A stretch of DNA of 13,195 nucleotides, taken from contig CADAXO010000030.1 of assembly GCA_902791885.1 (NCBI GenBank), forward strand, positions 1 to 13,195, in the 5' to 3' direction. Within the stretch, counting starts at the first letter, position 1; each line of letters opens with the position of its first letter. The DNA comes from Oscillospiraceae bacterium. Lineage in GTDB: Bacteria; Bacillota_A; Clostridia; Saccharofermentanales; Saccharofermentanaceae. The position numbers were made by a program, and so were the translations under genes. The notes beneath the pieces are model-generated. The model searched no databases, was not told the DNA's origin, and was given only the letters and a program-made list of their open reading frames with translations. This document shows positions 4,432 through 11,980 of this stretch, piece after piece.

Positions 4432-6441
4432 ATGAGGAGAATCAAGGGATTGGCAGTCTTGTGTGCGGCCTTGGCAGCGTTAGGTGCTGTGTCAGGCTGT
4501 GCTGTGTCGGTTACCGAACCTTCAGTATCTGAAACTGAACAGACACAGATCGTGCAGCAGGGACCGTACAGACCGCAGGATGATTACTACATGTATGTAA
4601 ATGAGGAGGCACTGGCGAATGCCATGTTCGACTACGGTGATGTTCAGGCGGGTGCCGCATTTGACGATGACCTTGTACAGGAAAGAGTCGAGGGGATTAT
4701 AAACGATGTAGCCGCGGGCTCGGGATATGAGTACGGAACCGAGGAATATATCATTCAGCAGGCATATAATTTAAGACTTGCATATGATTCGGATAATGCG
4801 GATATACCCGATGATCTCGATGCACTTTTGCACGAGATCGATGAGGTAAGTTCGATCGAAGAATTCCTCCAGATCGATGCGCGTATCGCAAGAGATTATG
4901 CGGTGGCACCGTACTTCGCTGTGTCGATCGATTATAACTACGTTGATGCAGATCACAATATCCTGGGATTCGAGCAGCTGACCGGTGTCCTCGGAGCAGA
5001 CTTTAAATCCCTTGAGGAGACATACGCTCCGCTTGATACGGTTAAGACGGATGCGAGCCTTTACTATCAGGCATTGGGCCACGATAAAGATTCATCGGAT
5101 CTTGCAGGAACAAGGCTCGGTTACATCGCGATGGATATCTATAATTCGACCAATCTTGAGATCGTCGGAGATTATTTTCCTTTGGAATACTATCAGGTTA
5201 TGAACTTCGATGAGGCACAGGGGATCTTAACTAATGTTGATCTTAGGTCTTACCTCACTGAGATGGGGTATGATCCCGAATACTTTGACGAATTTGCAAG
5301 CATAGACTTGGAACAGTTGGGTGCACTTAATGATGCACTCACGGAAGAGAATCTTGATGCCCTCAAAGCATGGAAGTTGGCACAGTTTGGACAGGAATAT
5401 TCAAGCTTTGTCGTAAGGGGATATGACATACTGGAAGACTACGCAACTATAGATTATGCAACACCTGAAGAGCAGGCTCTGGACTATGTCCGCAATACCT
5501 GTTGGGTTCAGACGGATCCTTTGTATCTCGAGCAGTATTATACGGAGGAAACTGACGAAGCTCTGATCGCTATGTGTGATGACATCAGGGAAGGATACAG
5601 AACCCTCATCACGAATGCCGACTGGCTTTCTGAAGAGACGAGGCAGAGCATTCTGCAGAAACTGAATAACATTACCTATGTAACCGGCAGCAGCGTCGGC
5701 AGGGCAGACCCCGATGACTGGTCGGATCTTTGCTACGACGATTACTATTCATTCTATCTTTCGTACAGACTTCATGAGCGTGAGCAGAAGGTCGCAAGTC
5801 TTGCCAAGCCTGTAGACAAAACAGAAGCAGGCATGCCGATGCAGATGTTAAATGCCTGCTACAACCGGTCTTTAAATAACATCACTATCACGGCTGCGAT
5901 CACGCTCGAACCGTTCTTCTCCGCTGATCAGGACTACTACTCGAACCTGGGCGGACTCGGAATGGTAATCGGTCACGAGATGGGTCACGCGTTCGACAGC
6001 AACTGTATCGTATTCGATCAGGACGGCAACTATAACCCTTCGTGGATCTGCGCAGAGGATATCGCGACTTTGGAAGCCCGTAATGAGCAGGCGATCTCCT
6101 ACTTCGAGGATAACTTCACGGTCTTCGGCGTATACCATGTTGACGGTGAGCAGACATTGGGCGAGAACTACGCCGACTTGGGTTCCATGGAGTGCATAAC
6201 ATCTCTTGCACACACTCAGGAACAGCTTCAGAAGCTTTTCGAGAATTACGCGGTGATATGGTGCGGAAAAGAAGTCGACAGTGCTGTTATAGACCAGCTT
6301 GATACGGACGAGCACAGCCCCACGATCATCAGAGTCAACGCGATACTTTCGACGCTCGACGCTTTCTACGAGACGTACGGCGTGCAGGAGGGAGACGGCA
6401 TGTATATCGCTCCTGAGAACCGTATCAGCAGATGGCATTGA
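4432..6441 (+). CDS. M13 (neprilysin/PepO-like) zinc metallopeptidase lipoprotein
   Basis: This 669-residue secreted peptidase begins with a lipoprotein signal: basic MRRIKG, a hydrophobic run, and lipobox AVSGC with Cys at about 23, so it should be anchored to the outer face of the membrane. The zinc site is complete: HEMGH (H515, E516, H519) and GENYAD with third ligand E578 and D582. Upstream, NACY (474-477) matches the substrate-backbone NAxY motif of M13, and RVN (634-636) matches the conserved substrate-binding arginine. Family members cut oligopeptides up to about 40 residues. Length is normal for M13, with an acidic N-terminal half. The start is 4432, with GAGGAG at 4419-4424; the in-frame ATG at 4417 is part of that site. 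It is followed after 16 bases by an ABC permease, unusual company that suggests a shared peptide substrate. Confidence 0.93.
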   Translation: MRRIKGLAVLCAALAALGAVSGCAVSVTEPSVSETEQTQIVQQGPYRPQDDYYMYVNEEALANAMFDYGDVQAGAAFDDDLVQERVEGIINDVAAGSGYEYGTEEYIIQQAYNLRLAYDSDNADIPDDLDALLHEIDEVSSIEEFLQIDARIARDYAVAPYFAVSIDYNYVDADHNILGFEQLTGVLGADFKSLEETYAPLDTVKTDASLYYQALGHDKDSSDLAGTRLGYIAMDIYNSTNLEIVGDYFPLEYYQVMNFDEAQGILTNVDLRSYLTEMGYDPEYFDEFASIDLEQLGALNDALTEENLDALKAWKLAQFGQEYSSFVVRGYDILEDYATIDYATPEEQALDYVRNTCWVQTDPLYLEQYYTEETDEALIAMCDDIREGYRTLITNADWLSEETRQSILQKLNNITYVTGSSVGRADPDDWSDLCYDDYYSFYLSYRLHEREQKVASLAKPVDKTEAGMPMQMLNACYNRSLNNITITAAITLEPFFSADQDYYSNLGGLGMVIGHEMGHAFDSNCIVFDQDGNYNPSWICAEDIATLEARNEQAISYFEDNFTVFGVYHVDGEQTLGENYADLGSMECITSLAHTQEQLQKLFENYAVIWCGKEVDSAVIDQLDTDEHSPTIIRVNAILSTLDAFYETYGVQEGDGMYIAPENRISRWH

Positions 6442-6457
6442 CGGGAGGTGAAAGGCA

Positions 6458-8920
6458 ATGAATATAGTGCTTAAAACAACATTAAAGAATATCTTCGGGA
6501 AGCCTTTCAGGACGCTTCTTGTGCTCTTCTCGATCTTCGTGTGCAGCTTTGCCGCGATGTTCTGTTTCGACTTCGGTGCCGCAGAGAAAAGCCTCATCAC
6601 GGACATTTACAGCAAGATGGTAGGCGACGCGGATCTCGTGCTCACAGTTACTGCAGAAGATACGAGCAGGATCCCTGCGGATTTTCCGGAATACAACGAA
6701 GTCATATTGAGTCAATTCTCTGACATGATCTACTGCGATATCGAAGGCGAGCCCATGTATGCGACTCAGAAGGATCTGTCGGTCTACGGCTTGGACTTCG
6801 AGGCTGTGGAGCGCATGGGTGTCATCGGCCATTATGAGCTTGAAGACGGATACACGATAATCACCGATCAGGCTGCGGAAGATATGGGCGTTGAAGAAGG
6901 CGATACGGTCATCCTCCACGACAACAGAGGAGAAGGTCATGAATTCATCGTGTCCAAGATAGTCGAGTCCAATGTAATGAATCTTCTGCTTCGAGGCGAC
7001 AGCGCTCTTATCACTGAGAATGATGCCGCGATGATGTCATGCGGTAAGCCCGGTTCTTTGGTGTCTTTAATTGATATCGCGGATGACTCTCTTGTTGAGG
7101 ACGCGCAGATCATGCTCGAGCAGGCTTTCCCTACAGCCCGGGTTGAGAGCTTCGCGATGGATGAGACTACCCGGGGTGCGCTTGATCAGGTTCTCGGTAT
7201 GATGTTCCTGATATTCGCGGTTACATTCCTTCTTGTAGTGTTCATCACGGCTTCGATCTGCGAAAGGATCGTCGGCGAGCGCATGTCATTCGTAGGTACG
7301 CTTAGAAGCTTAGGCATGGACAGCAGGGGAACGGGACTCATCCTTCTTCTTGAGAATATGCTCTATGCGATCCTCGGAAGTACGCCTGCGGTAATACTTT
7401 ATTCGCTCGTCAGAACTCCTATGTATGCCACGATGCTTACAGGCAGAACATCTGACGGTACGACCGTTACTTTCGCAGCTCCGGAGATGTCTTTTCTGCT
7501 CCCTGCAGGCGTGATTATCGGTGCGGCCGCGATCGAGTGTTTCATTCCTCTTCGTGCGATCATGAAGGCACTTAAGATCTCGATCAGAGACATCATCTTC
7601 GATAACAGAGACACAGAGTATAAGTTCAGCAAGACGGGCCGCATCATAGGCATCGTAAGCGGCGTGCTCTCGATCATATTCTTCTTTCTTAAGAACAATA
7701 TCTTCCTCGCAGCTTTCTGCCTTCTTTTCGGTGTTATCTCACTTGCATTCCTGTTCCCTCTGATACTGAAGTTCTTCTCGGAACTTATCTCGAATACAGC
7801 ACATAAGTCGGATAACGAGAGGTGGGGTCTGGCATCCCGCGAGACGGTCTCCAAGAAGAGCACTGTCACAAGCGGCGTGCTGTGTGCGACTTCATCGGCG
7901 ATGTGCATCATCGTATTCTCCATCGCTATGGCGATGATCGGAATGTTCTCGTCAGACAGATATAACTATGATGTTCAGGTCACCACATATGCCCCGCCCA
8001 AGAACTTCTCTTATGTAGAGTATCTTGATGAAGTTGATGATTATGAATACGTCTATAACCATTTGGACACTATGGATATTAATGGTGTCAGAAAGATCTC
8101 TCAGGTGTACGGTCTCCCCGACGGAGGATTCAAGTTTTACACCTCCATCTATGATCTTCCCGAATCCTTGAACGAGGGCGAGATCTGCATCGAGAGAAGA
8201 TGGGGAATAAAGAACGGCCTGGGCATCGGCGATACGGTAACGATCACATTCGATCCGAATGGTGTATTCCCGATTGAGAAGACATTCACGATCGTCTCGT
8301 ACTTCAATATCGACAGTTACGATTCGATGAACAACAATTTCGTAATAAGTCAGGATGAGTTCATTAGTATCTATCATGATCAGCCTTATTATCTGCTCAT
8401 CAGGACTCCTGATCCTGACGGTGTCGCGAATATCATCAGAACTTACGGAGTAGGTTCTTATGCGGATGTTAAGACACGCGCCGAATTGATCGCGCAGGAT
8501 GAGGCGAGTTCATCACAGGTCATAACGATCTTCTCTGCGGTCATCCTGGTAGCTTTGGTTATGACTTGTATCGGTATGGTGTCGAATCAGTTGATAGGCT
8601 TCGAGGGCCGTAAGAAAGAGTGTGCGGTAATGCTCTCTACGGCGATGGATAAGAGGACTTTGTCAGGCATTCTCTTCCGCGAGATGTTCATTACGTCAGC
8701 GGTGTCCGGAACGGCTGGTGCGATCATCGGAACGATACTGATCTATGTGGTCAAGGCTGCTGTAGATAACACTGATGCGATCTCTCTTCCTTTGGAGATC
8801 AACATCCCTGCGATACTGATCATGTGGGCGGCGATGGTAGTCCTGTTCGCACTGACGGTACTGTTCCCGGTTAAGAACCTGCGCAAGATGAAGATAGCTG
8901 AACAGATCAAGTATGAGTAA
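6458..8920 (+). CDS. FtsX/MacB-type ABC transporter permease
   Basis: This 820-residue membrane protein has the two-FtsX-domain layout of LolC/MacB-superfamily permeases of Gram-positive bacteria. Helix 1 is near 18-40 and is followed by an outside domain (about 45-240). The first FtsX unit has helices near 245-268, 290-312 and 345-368. Two middle helices lie near 396-412 and 414-442, then one near 473-497. A second outside domain (about 500-685) and three final helices (687-712, 743-765, 782-805) follow, about ten in all. Both outside domains contain small beta motifs of the MEEGD/LGIGDTV type. Such proteins work as mechanotransmitters that pull lipoproteins or peptides from the membrane or drive peptide resistance, not as importers. 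GGGAGGTGA precedes the ATG. Operon neighbours supply the ATPase and the lipoprotein peptidase. Confidence 0.92.
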   Translation: MNIVLKTTLKNIFGKPFRTLLVLFSIFVCSFAAMFCFDFGAAEKSLITDIYSKMVGDADLVLTVTAEDTSRIPADFPEYNEVILSQFSDMIYCDIEGEPMYATQKDLSVYGLDFEAVERMGVIGHYELEDGYTIITDQAAEDMGVEEGDTVILHDNRGEGHEFIVSKIVESNVMNLLLRGDSALITENDAAMMSCGKPGSLVSLIDIADDSLVEDAQIMLEQAFPTARVESFAMDETTRGALDQVLGMMFLIFAVTFLLVVFITASICERIVGERMSFVGTLRSLGMDSRGTGLILLLENMLYAILGSTPAVILYSLVRTPMYATMLTGRTSDGTTVTFAAPEMSFLLPAGVIIGAAAIECFIPLRAIMKALKISIRDIIFDNRDTEYKFSKTGRIIGIVSGVLSIIFFFLKNNIFLAAFCLLFGVISLAFLFPLILKFFSELISNTAHKSDNERWGLASRETVSKKSTVTSGVLCATSSAMCIIVFSIAMAMIGMFSSDRYNYDVQVTTYAPPKNFSYVEYLDEVDDYEYVYNHLDTMDINGVRKISQVYGLPDGGFKFYTSIYDLPESLNEGEICIERRWGIKNGLGIGDTVTITFDPNGVFPIEKTFTIVSYFNIDSYDSMNNNFVISQDEFISIYHDQPYYLLIRTPDPDGVANIIRTYGVGSYADVKTRAELIAQDEASSSQVITIFSAVILVALVMTCIGMVSNQLIGFEGRKKECAVMLSTAMDKRTLSGILFREMFITSAVSGTAGAIIGTILIYVVKAAVDNTDAISLPLEINIPAILIMWAAMVVLFALTVLFPVKNLRKMKIAEQIKYE

Positions 8921-8940
8921 GAGATAAGGAGATTAAGAAA

Positions 8941-9615
8941 ATGAATACGATTATTGAAGTCAACAATGTAAGCAAGACATTCGGAAAGAATACAAGCCTT
9001 AATCAGGTCCTCGACAATGCGTGTATGTACGTAAGTGAAGGCGAGTTCGTCTCGCTGATGGGTGCATCAGGCTCAGGCAAGTCGACGCTTCTTTATCTTA
9101 TCGGCGGATTGGACAGAGAGTTCGACGGAAAGATCTCACTGTGCGGCAAGGAGATAGGATCTATGAAGGATCGTGAGCTTTCTAAGCTCCGCCTTCAGAA
9201 TATGGGATTCGTGTTCCAGTTTTATAACCTCGTAATGAATCTTAATGTCGAGGATAACATCCTTCTCCCTGCGACGATAAACGGCAGAAAAAGATCCGAG
9301 TTAAAGAAGGATCTTGACGATATACTTTCCATCACGGGTTTGACCGGGAAGCGCAAGGCGATGCCTTCCACACTCTCCGGCGGACAGCAGCAGCGAGTTG
9401 CTATAGCAAGAGCGCTTCTCGGCAACCCTTCGGTCATCCTTGCAGACGAGCCTACGGGCAACCTCGACTCGAAGTCTACGAAAGAGATAATGGAGCTTTT
9501 CGCGAGGCTTAACAAGGAAAAGGGCATGACGATACTGCAGGTAACACACTCCTCTGAATGTGCTTCGTACGGCACCCGTACCGTTATGCTCGATAATGGA
9601 AAGACCGTAGGTTAA
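8941..9615 (+). CDS. ABC transporter ATP-binding protein (MacB/LolD type)
   Basis: This 224-residue ATPase is the partner of the permease just upstream, 20 bases away. All motifs are intact: Walker A GASGSGKST (41-49), Q-loop near FVFQFYNL, signature LSGGQQQR (145-152), Walker B VILADEP with catalytic E170, D-loop NLD (174-176) and switch H203. The length and the FVFQFYNLVMNLNVEDNI stretch are typical of the LolD/MacB/FtsE-like group that drives FtsX-type permeases. It ends shortly after the switch region, as usual for this group. AAGGAG lies 10 bases before the ATG. Confidence 0.95.
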   Translation: MNTIIEVNNVSKTFGKNTSLNQVLDNACMYVSEGEFVSLMGASGSGKSTLLYLIGGLDREFDGKISLCGKEIGSMKDRELSKLRLQNMGFVFQFYNLVMNLNVEDNILLPATINGRKRSELKKDLDDILSITGLTGKRKAMPSTLSGGQQQRVAIARALLGNPSVILADEPTGNLDSKSTKEIMELFARLNKEKGMTILQVTHSSECASYGTRTVMLDNGKTVG

Positions 9616-9659
9616 GTGATAGACTTAAATTCATAATAAGGACGGATAGGGGAACAGCT

Positions 9660-10370
9660 GTGCGTATTGCCGTGGTAGATGATGAAGAGATGATAAGGCG
9701 TAAGATCGCCTCGATGATCTCCAATGTTTACGGCAGGGAAGACGTCAGCTGTTTTCTTTATGCCGACGGATCGGAAGTCATAAGATCGTTCGAGAATGAT
9801 TTCAAACTCGATGCGGTATTTCTTGATATTGAGATGACGGAATTGGACGGAATGAGCACCGCGAGGAAGATCCGTGAGTTCAGCCGCGAGATCCCAATCG
9901 TATTTACCACCAGCCATACGGAGATGGCTATCGAAGGTTACGAGGTCGATGCGTTCAGATTCTTAAGTAAACCCGTTGATGAGACGAAGCTTCGTCAGAC
10001 ATTGATAGACCTTGAGAATCTTTTGAAGGTAGATAACAAGATCGTGCTTCGCGAAGACGGCGAAGATGTCGTAAAGTCTGTCTCTGATCTTATATATGCA
10101 GAGGCGGCAAATAACGAAGTAAGATTCGTGTTTAAAGGTTCAGTCGTTAAGCAGCGAATGAAGTTCACCGATGCCGTTAAGTTGATTGATGAACAGAGCC
10201 GGGATTTTGTTAAGATCCACCGCTCATACTACATCAATCTTGCGCATGTATTAAAGCTCGGAACGGGTGAGATCCTGATGGATAATAAAGAGACGCTGCC
10301 GGTCGCAAGGGGTTCGTCTGCTTCCGTTAAGAAGAACCTTTTTGACTATATCAGGAGAACGGCGAGATGA
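9660..10370 (+). CDS. LytTR-family response regulator
   Basis: This 236-residue regulator begins at GTG (9660), with AGGGGA at 9648-9653; no ATG fits the intact receiver domain. The receiver domain (1-118) has D7 and D8 for magnesium, phospho-acceptor D56 in FLDIEM, T83/T84 in FTTSH and K104 in LSKPVD. A LytTR DNA-binding domain follows (about 130-232), with KSVSDLIYAEAANNEV and FVKIHRSYYINLAHV. It belongs to the AgrA/VirR class. The gene overlaps the downstream kinase gene by 4 bases (ATGA), a clear cognate pair. By position it should control this operon, but no obvious AgrA-type repeat was seen near the promoter at 4359. Confidence 0.94.
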   Translation: MRIAVVDDEEMIRRKIASMISNVYGREDVSCFLYADGSEVIRSFENDFKLDAVFLDIEMTELDGMSTARKIREFSREIPIVFTTSHTEMAIEGYEVDAFRFLSKPVDETKLRQTLIDLENLLKVDNKIVLREDGEDVVKSVSDLIYAEAANNEVRFVFKGSVVKQRMKFTDAVKLIDEQSRDFVKIHRSYYINLAHVLKLGTGEILMDNKETLPVARGSSASVKKNLFDYIRRTAR

Positions 10371-11764
10371 TAAATCTTTTGTATATTGTCCTGATAGTCT
10401 TGCCGCTTCTTTTCTACGGAGTGCTGAACTGTTACTTCATTGAAGGAGTGCTTAAGTATAAGTTCAAAAACTGGAAAGCCGCATACGGGATAACGACTTT
10501 GTTATCGCTGATCATGGGAGTACTTGTCGCGACACTCAGCGTCGATGTCATGACTAACGGAGTTGTTGTCGGTGTTGATAATCCGGTGGTTCTTGCAGCG
10601 ACTGTACTTATGTACATTACGGTCGTCTCATTGCTTCAGGTGAAGGGGTGGAGACGGTTTGCAGTTGCCTTTCTGGCCTTTGACATAATGTCCGAGCTGA
10701 ATGTTATATTCGTTGATACCCGTGAGATGCTGTTCGTATCGGGATCATGGTCTTCCAATCCTGCGGTGATGGCGCTTTTGAAGTTCTCGGAATTATTTTT
10801 GATAGTACTCGAATTTTTCTTTCTTGTTGCCCTTGACCGCTTAAGACGTAAGTCGGACAGCGGACCGTTGCCTCTGCCTATCATTACCGCAGTATGGATG
10901 TTCCTGGGTATTATCACGAGTCTGATATCTGTCTTCGCGACGGATGACGACGGCTTCTATTACACGGATAACGTCAGGCGACTAGTAACTCTTTTTATAC
11001 TCACGATAGGCCTTTTCCTTGTGTTCCTTTTCTTCTATCTTCGTGTTACGAGGAAGGAGAGAGACGACCTTCGTGTGCTCAACACTTCTAATGAGGAGCT
11101 CGTCGAATCACAGGCAAAATACTTCGAGGCGACAGTCGATGCAGATAACAAGATCCGCGCGATGCGCCATGATATGCGGAACAATCTCCAGGTATTGACA
11201 CTGCTTCTTGAAAGCGGCGAGTACGACAAGATGAGGGAGTATCTGGAGCAGATGGGAGCGAACCTTGAGAGTGCGGATATAAGTGCGCATACGGGTGACA
11301 TGATCGCCGATGCTATCATCGCGGAGAAGATGCGCAAGGCCTCGGAGTCGGGCATTACGCTTAAGGTCAGCGGCAAGATAAGCGGTGTGGAATTTGCGCC
11401 TGTTGATATGTGCAAGATATTAGGCAATATGCTCGATAATGCGATCGAGGCCGCTTCGGACGAGAGACTTGAAGGCCTTGATGAAGAACACAGATGCATC
11501 GATCTTGATTTTAAGAAGACTGATAATTTCTTCATGATCTCGATGTCTAATCCGTGTGCCGTCTGTCCCGTGATCAGGGACGGAACGATCGAGACAGTGA
11601 AGTCCGATAAGAAGAATCACGGATTCGGATTGAAGAATATCCGCGAGGCTGCCGTGAAGTATAACGGCGAGCTGTCGATGGAATGCGATGAGATGAATAC
11701 GGGCTTCTTGTTCAGAACGGAGATTCTGTTCAACCTTCAGGATGAAAGTGTTGACTTGACCTGA
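10367..11764 (+). CDS. GHKL-domain sensor histidine kinase (AgrC/VirS type)
   Basis: This is a 465-residue membrane kinase. The N-terminal half has about six or seven helices (near 3-23, 39-58, 72-91, 96-115, 131-158, 169-190 and 206-227) with little outside loop, as in kinases that sense peptides at or in the membrane. A coiled linker leads to the dimerisation segment RHDMRNNL with phospho-acceptor H268, the HDxxNN form typical of the HPK10/AgrC group. The GHKL ATPase follows: N-box around N358 (LDNAIEAASD), and a G-box HGFGLKNI at 418-425. The stop at 11762 lies inside the candidate promoter of the next unit. Ligand unknown; an extracellular peptide is the usual guess for the group. Confidence 0.93.
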   Translation: MINLLYIVLIVLPLLFYGVLNCYFIEGVLKYKFKNWKAAYGITTLLSLIMGVLVATLSVDVMTNGVVVGVDNPVVLAATVLMYITVVSLLQVKGWRRFAVAFLAFDIMSELNVIFVDTREMLFVSGSWSSNPAVMALLKFSELFLIVLEFFFLVALDRLRRKSDSGPLPLPIITAVWMFLGIITSLISVFATDDDGFYYTDNVRRLVTLFILTIGLFLVFLFFYLRVTRKERDDLRVLNTSNEELVESQAKYFEATVDADNKIRAMRHDMRNNLQVLTLLLESGEYDKMREYLEQMGANLESADISAHTGDMIADAIIAEKMRKASESGITLKVSGKISGVEFAPVDMCKILGNMLDNAIEAASDERLEGLDEEHRCIDLDFKKTDNFFMISMSNPCAVCPVIRDGTIETVKSDKKNHGFGLKNIREAAVKYNGELSMECDEMNTGFLFRTEILFNLQDESVDLT

Positions 11765-11779
11765 TCTATACTGTAGTAT
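11751..11779 (+). promoter_or_regulatory. Promoter of the ABC-F resistance unit
   Basis: TTGACT (11751-11756, 5 of 6) and TAGTAT (11774-11779, 4 of 6) are separated by exactly 17 bases, overlapping the last codons of the kinase gene. Transcription would start near 11786, some 13 bases before the ribosome binding site of the first leader ORF. A second -10-like TATACT (11767-11772) has no -35 at proper distance. Confidence 0.5.
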
Positions 11780-11811
11780 CGCAGTCAGAAAACATAACAG
11801 GAGGAACACCG

Positions 11812-11832
11812 ATGAGAAAGACAATCTGCTGA
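11812..11832 (+). CDS. Leader peptide 1 (MRKTIC) of the ABC-F attenuator
   Basis: ATG AGA AAG ACA ATC TGC TGA encodes a six-residue peptide. A near-ideal ribosome binding site, AGGAGGA (11799-11805), stands 6 bases before the ATG, better than those of many real genes here, so this tiny frame is very likely translated. Short leader ORFs ahead of ABC-F ribosome-protection genes (for example vmlR and msrD) act as drug sensors: a ribosome stalled by the antibiotic changes folding of the downstream RNA. Its stop overlaps the start of a second mini-ORF. Confidence 0.7.
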   Translation: MRKTIC

Positions 11833-11855
11833 TGTTAATACTTCTTCGCGGATAA
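11832..11855 (+). CDS. Leader peptide 2 (MLILLRG), coupled to leader 1
   Basis: The frame ATG TTA ATA CTT CTT CGC GGA TAA starts on the last base of the leader 1 stop (TGATG), a layout typical of translational coupling; it has no strong binding site of its own. Its last three codons cover 11847-11855, the segment predicted to act as antiterminator, so ribosome movement here would directly decide RNA folding. It may be chance, but the junction and placement are suggestive. Confidence 0.4.
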   Translation: MLILLRG

Positions 11856-11951
11856 GTCTTTTTACGTGTTCTTTTTGAACTATATTTTTGAATTGTAATG
11901 ATTGCCGCGCCAGTACGCGGCATTTGTTTTACCGGAAAGTATCTTATCCGG
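11847..11951 (+). promoter_or_regulatory. Competing RNA pairings of the attenuator (antiterminator region)
   Basis: CGCGG (11847-11851) can pair with CCGCG (11905-11909), the left arm of the terminator, and so would prevent it; it repeats the sequence of the terminator's right arm. The overlapping CGGATAAG (11849-11856) can pair fully with CTTATCCG (11943-11950), just upstream of the ABC-F ribosome binding site. That second target can also fold locally: CCGGAAAG (11932-11939) with CTTATCCGG (11943-11951), one bulged A. These options exclude one another. Base pairing is seen; function is inferred. Confidence 0.5.
11903..11930 (+). terminator. Attenuator terminator before the ABC-F gene
   Basis: GCCGCG (11904-11909) pairs with CGCGGC (11916-11921) over a 6-base loop, plus a closing T-A pair, and is followed by ATTTGTTTT. 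It lies between the leader ORFs and the ABC-F start, so it must be read through for expression. The position fits ribosome-mediated transcription attenuation rather than the end of the kinase operon alone. Confidence 0.75.
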
Positions 11952-11980
11952 CGGAGGATTCATTTTGAGGAGGAATCTAT

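Noticed and set aside
5872..6606. Long minus-strand open frame (244 codons) opposite the M13 and permease genes
   Set aside because: It is the antisense shadow of two well-supported genes whose motifs are intact; it has no recognisable domain or binding site and crosses their boundary.
11840..11863. Possible early terminator ACTT...AAGT followed by CTTTTT
   Set aside because: Only four contiguous pairs plus mismatches; too weak compared with the GC-rich stem at 11904-11921, though it may add to leader folding.
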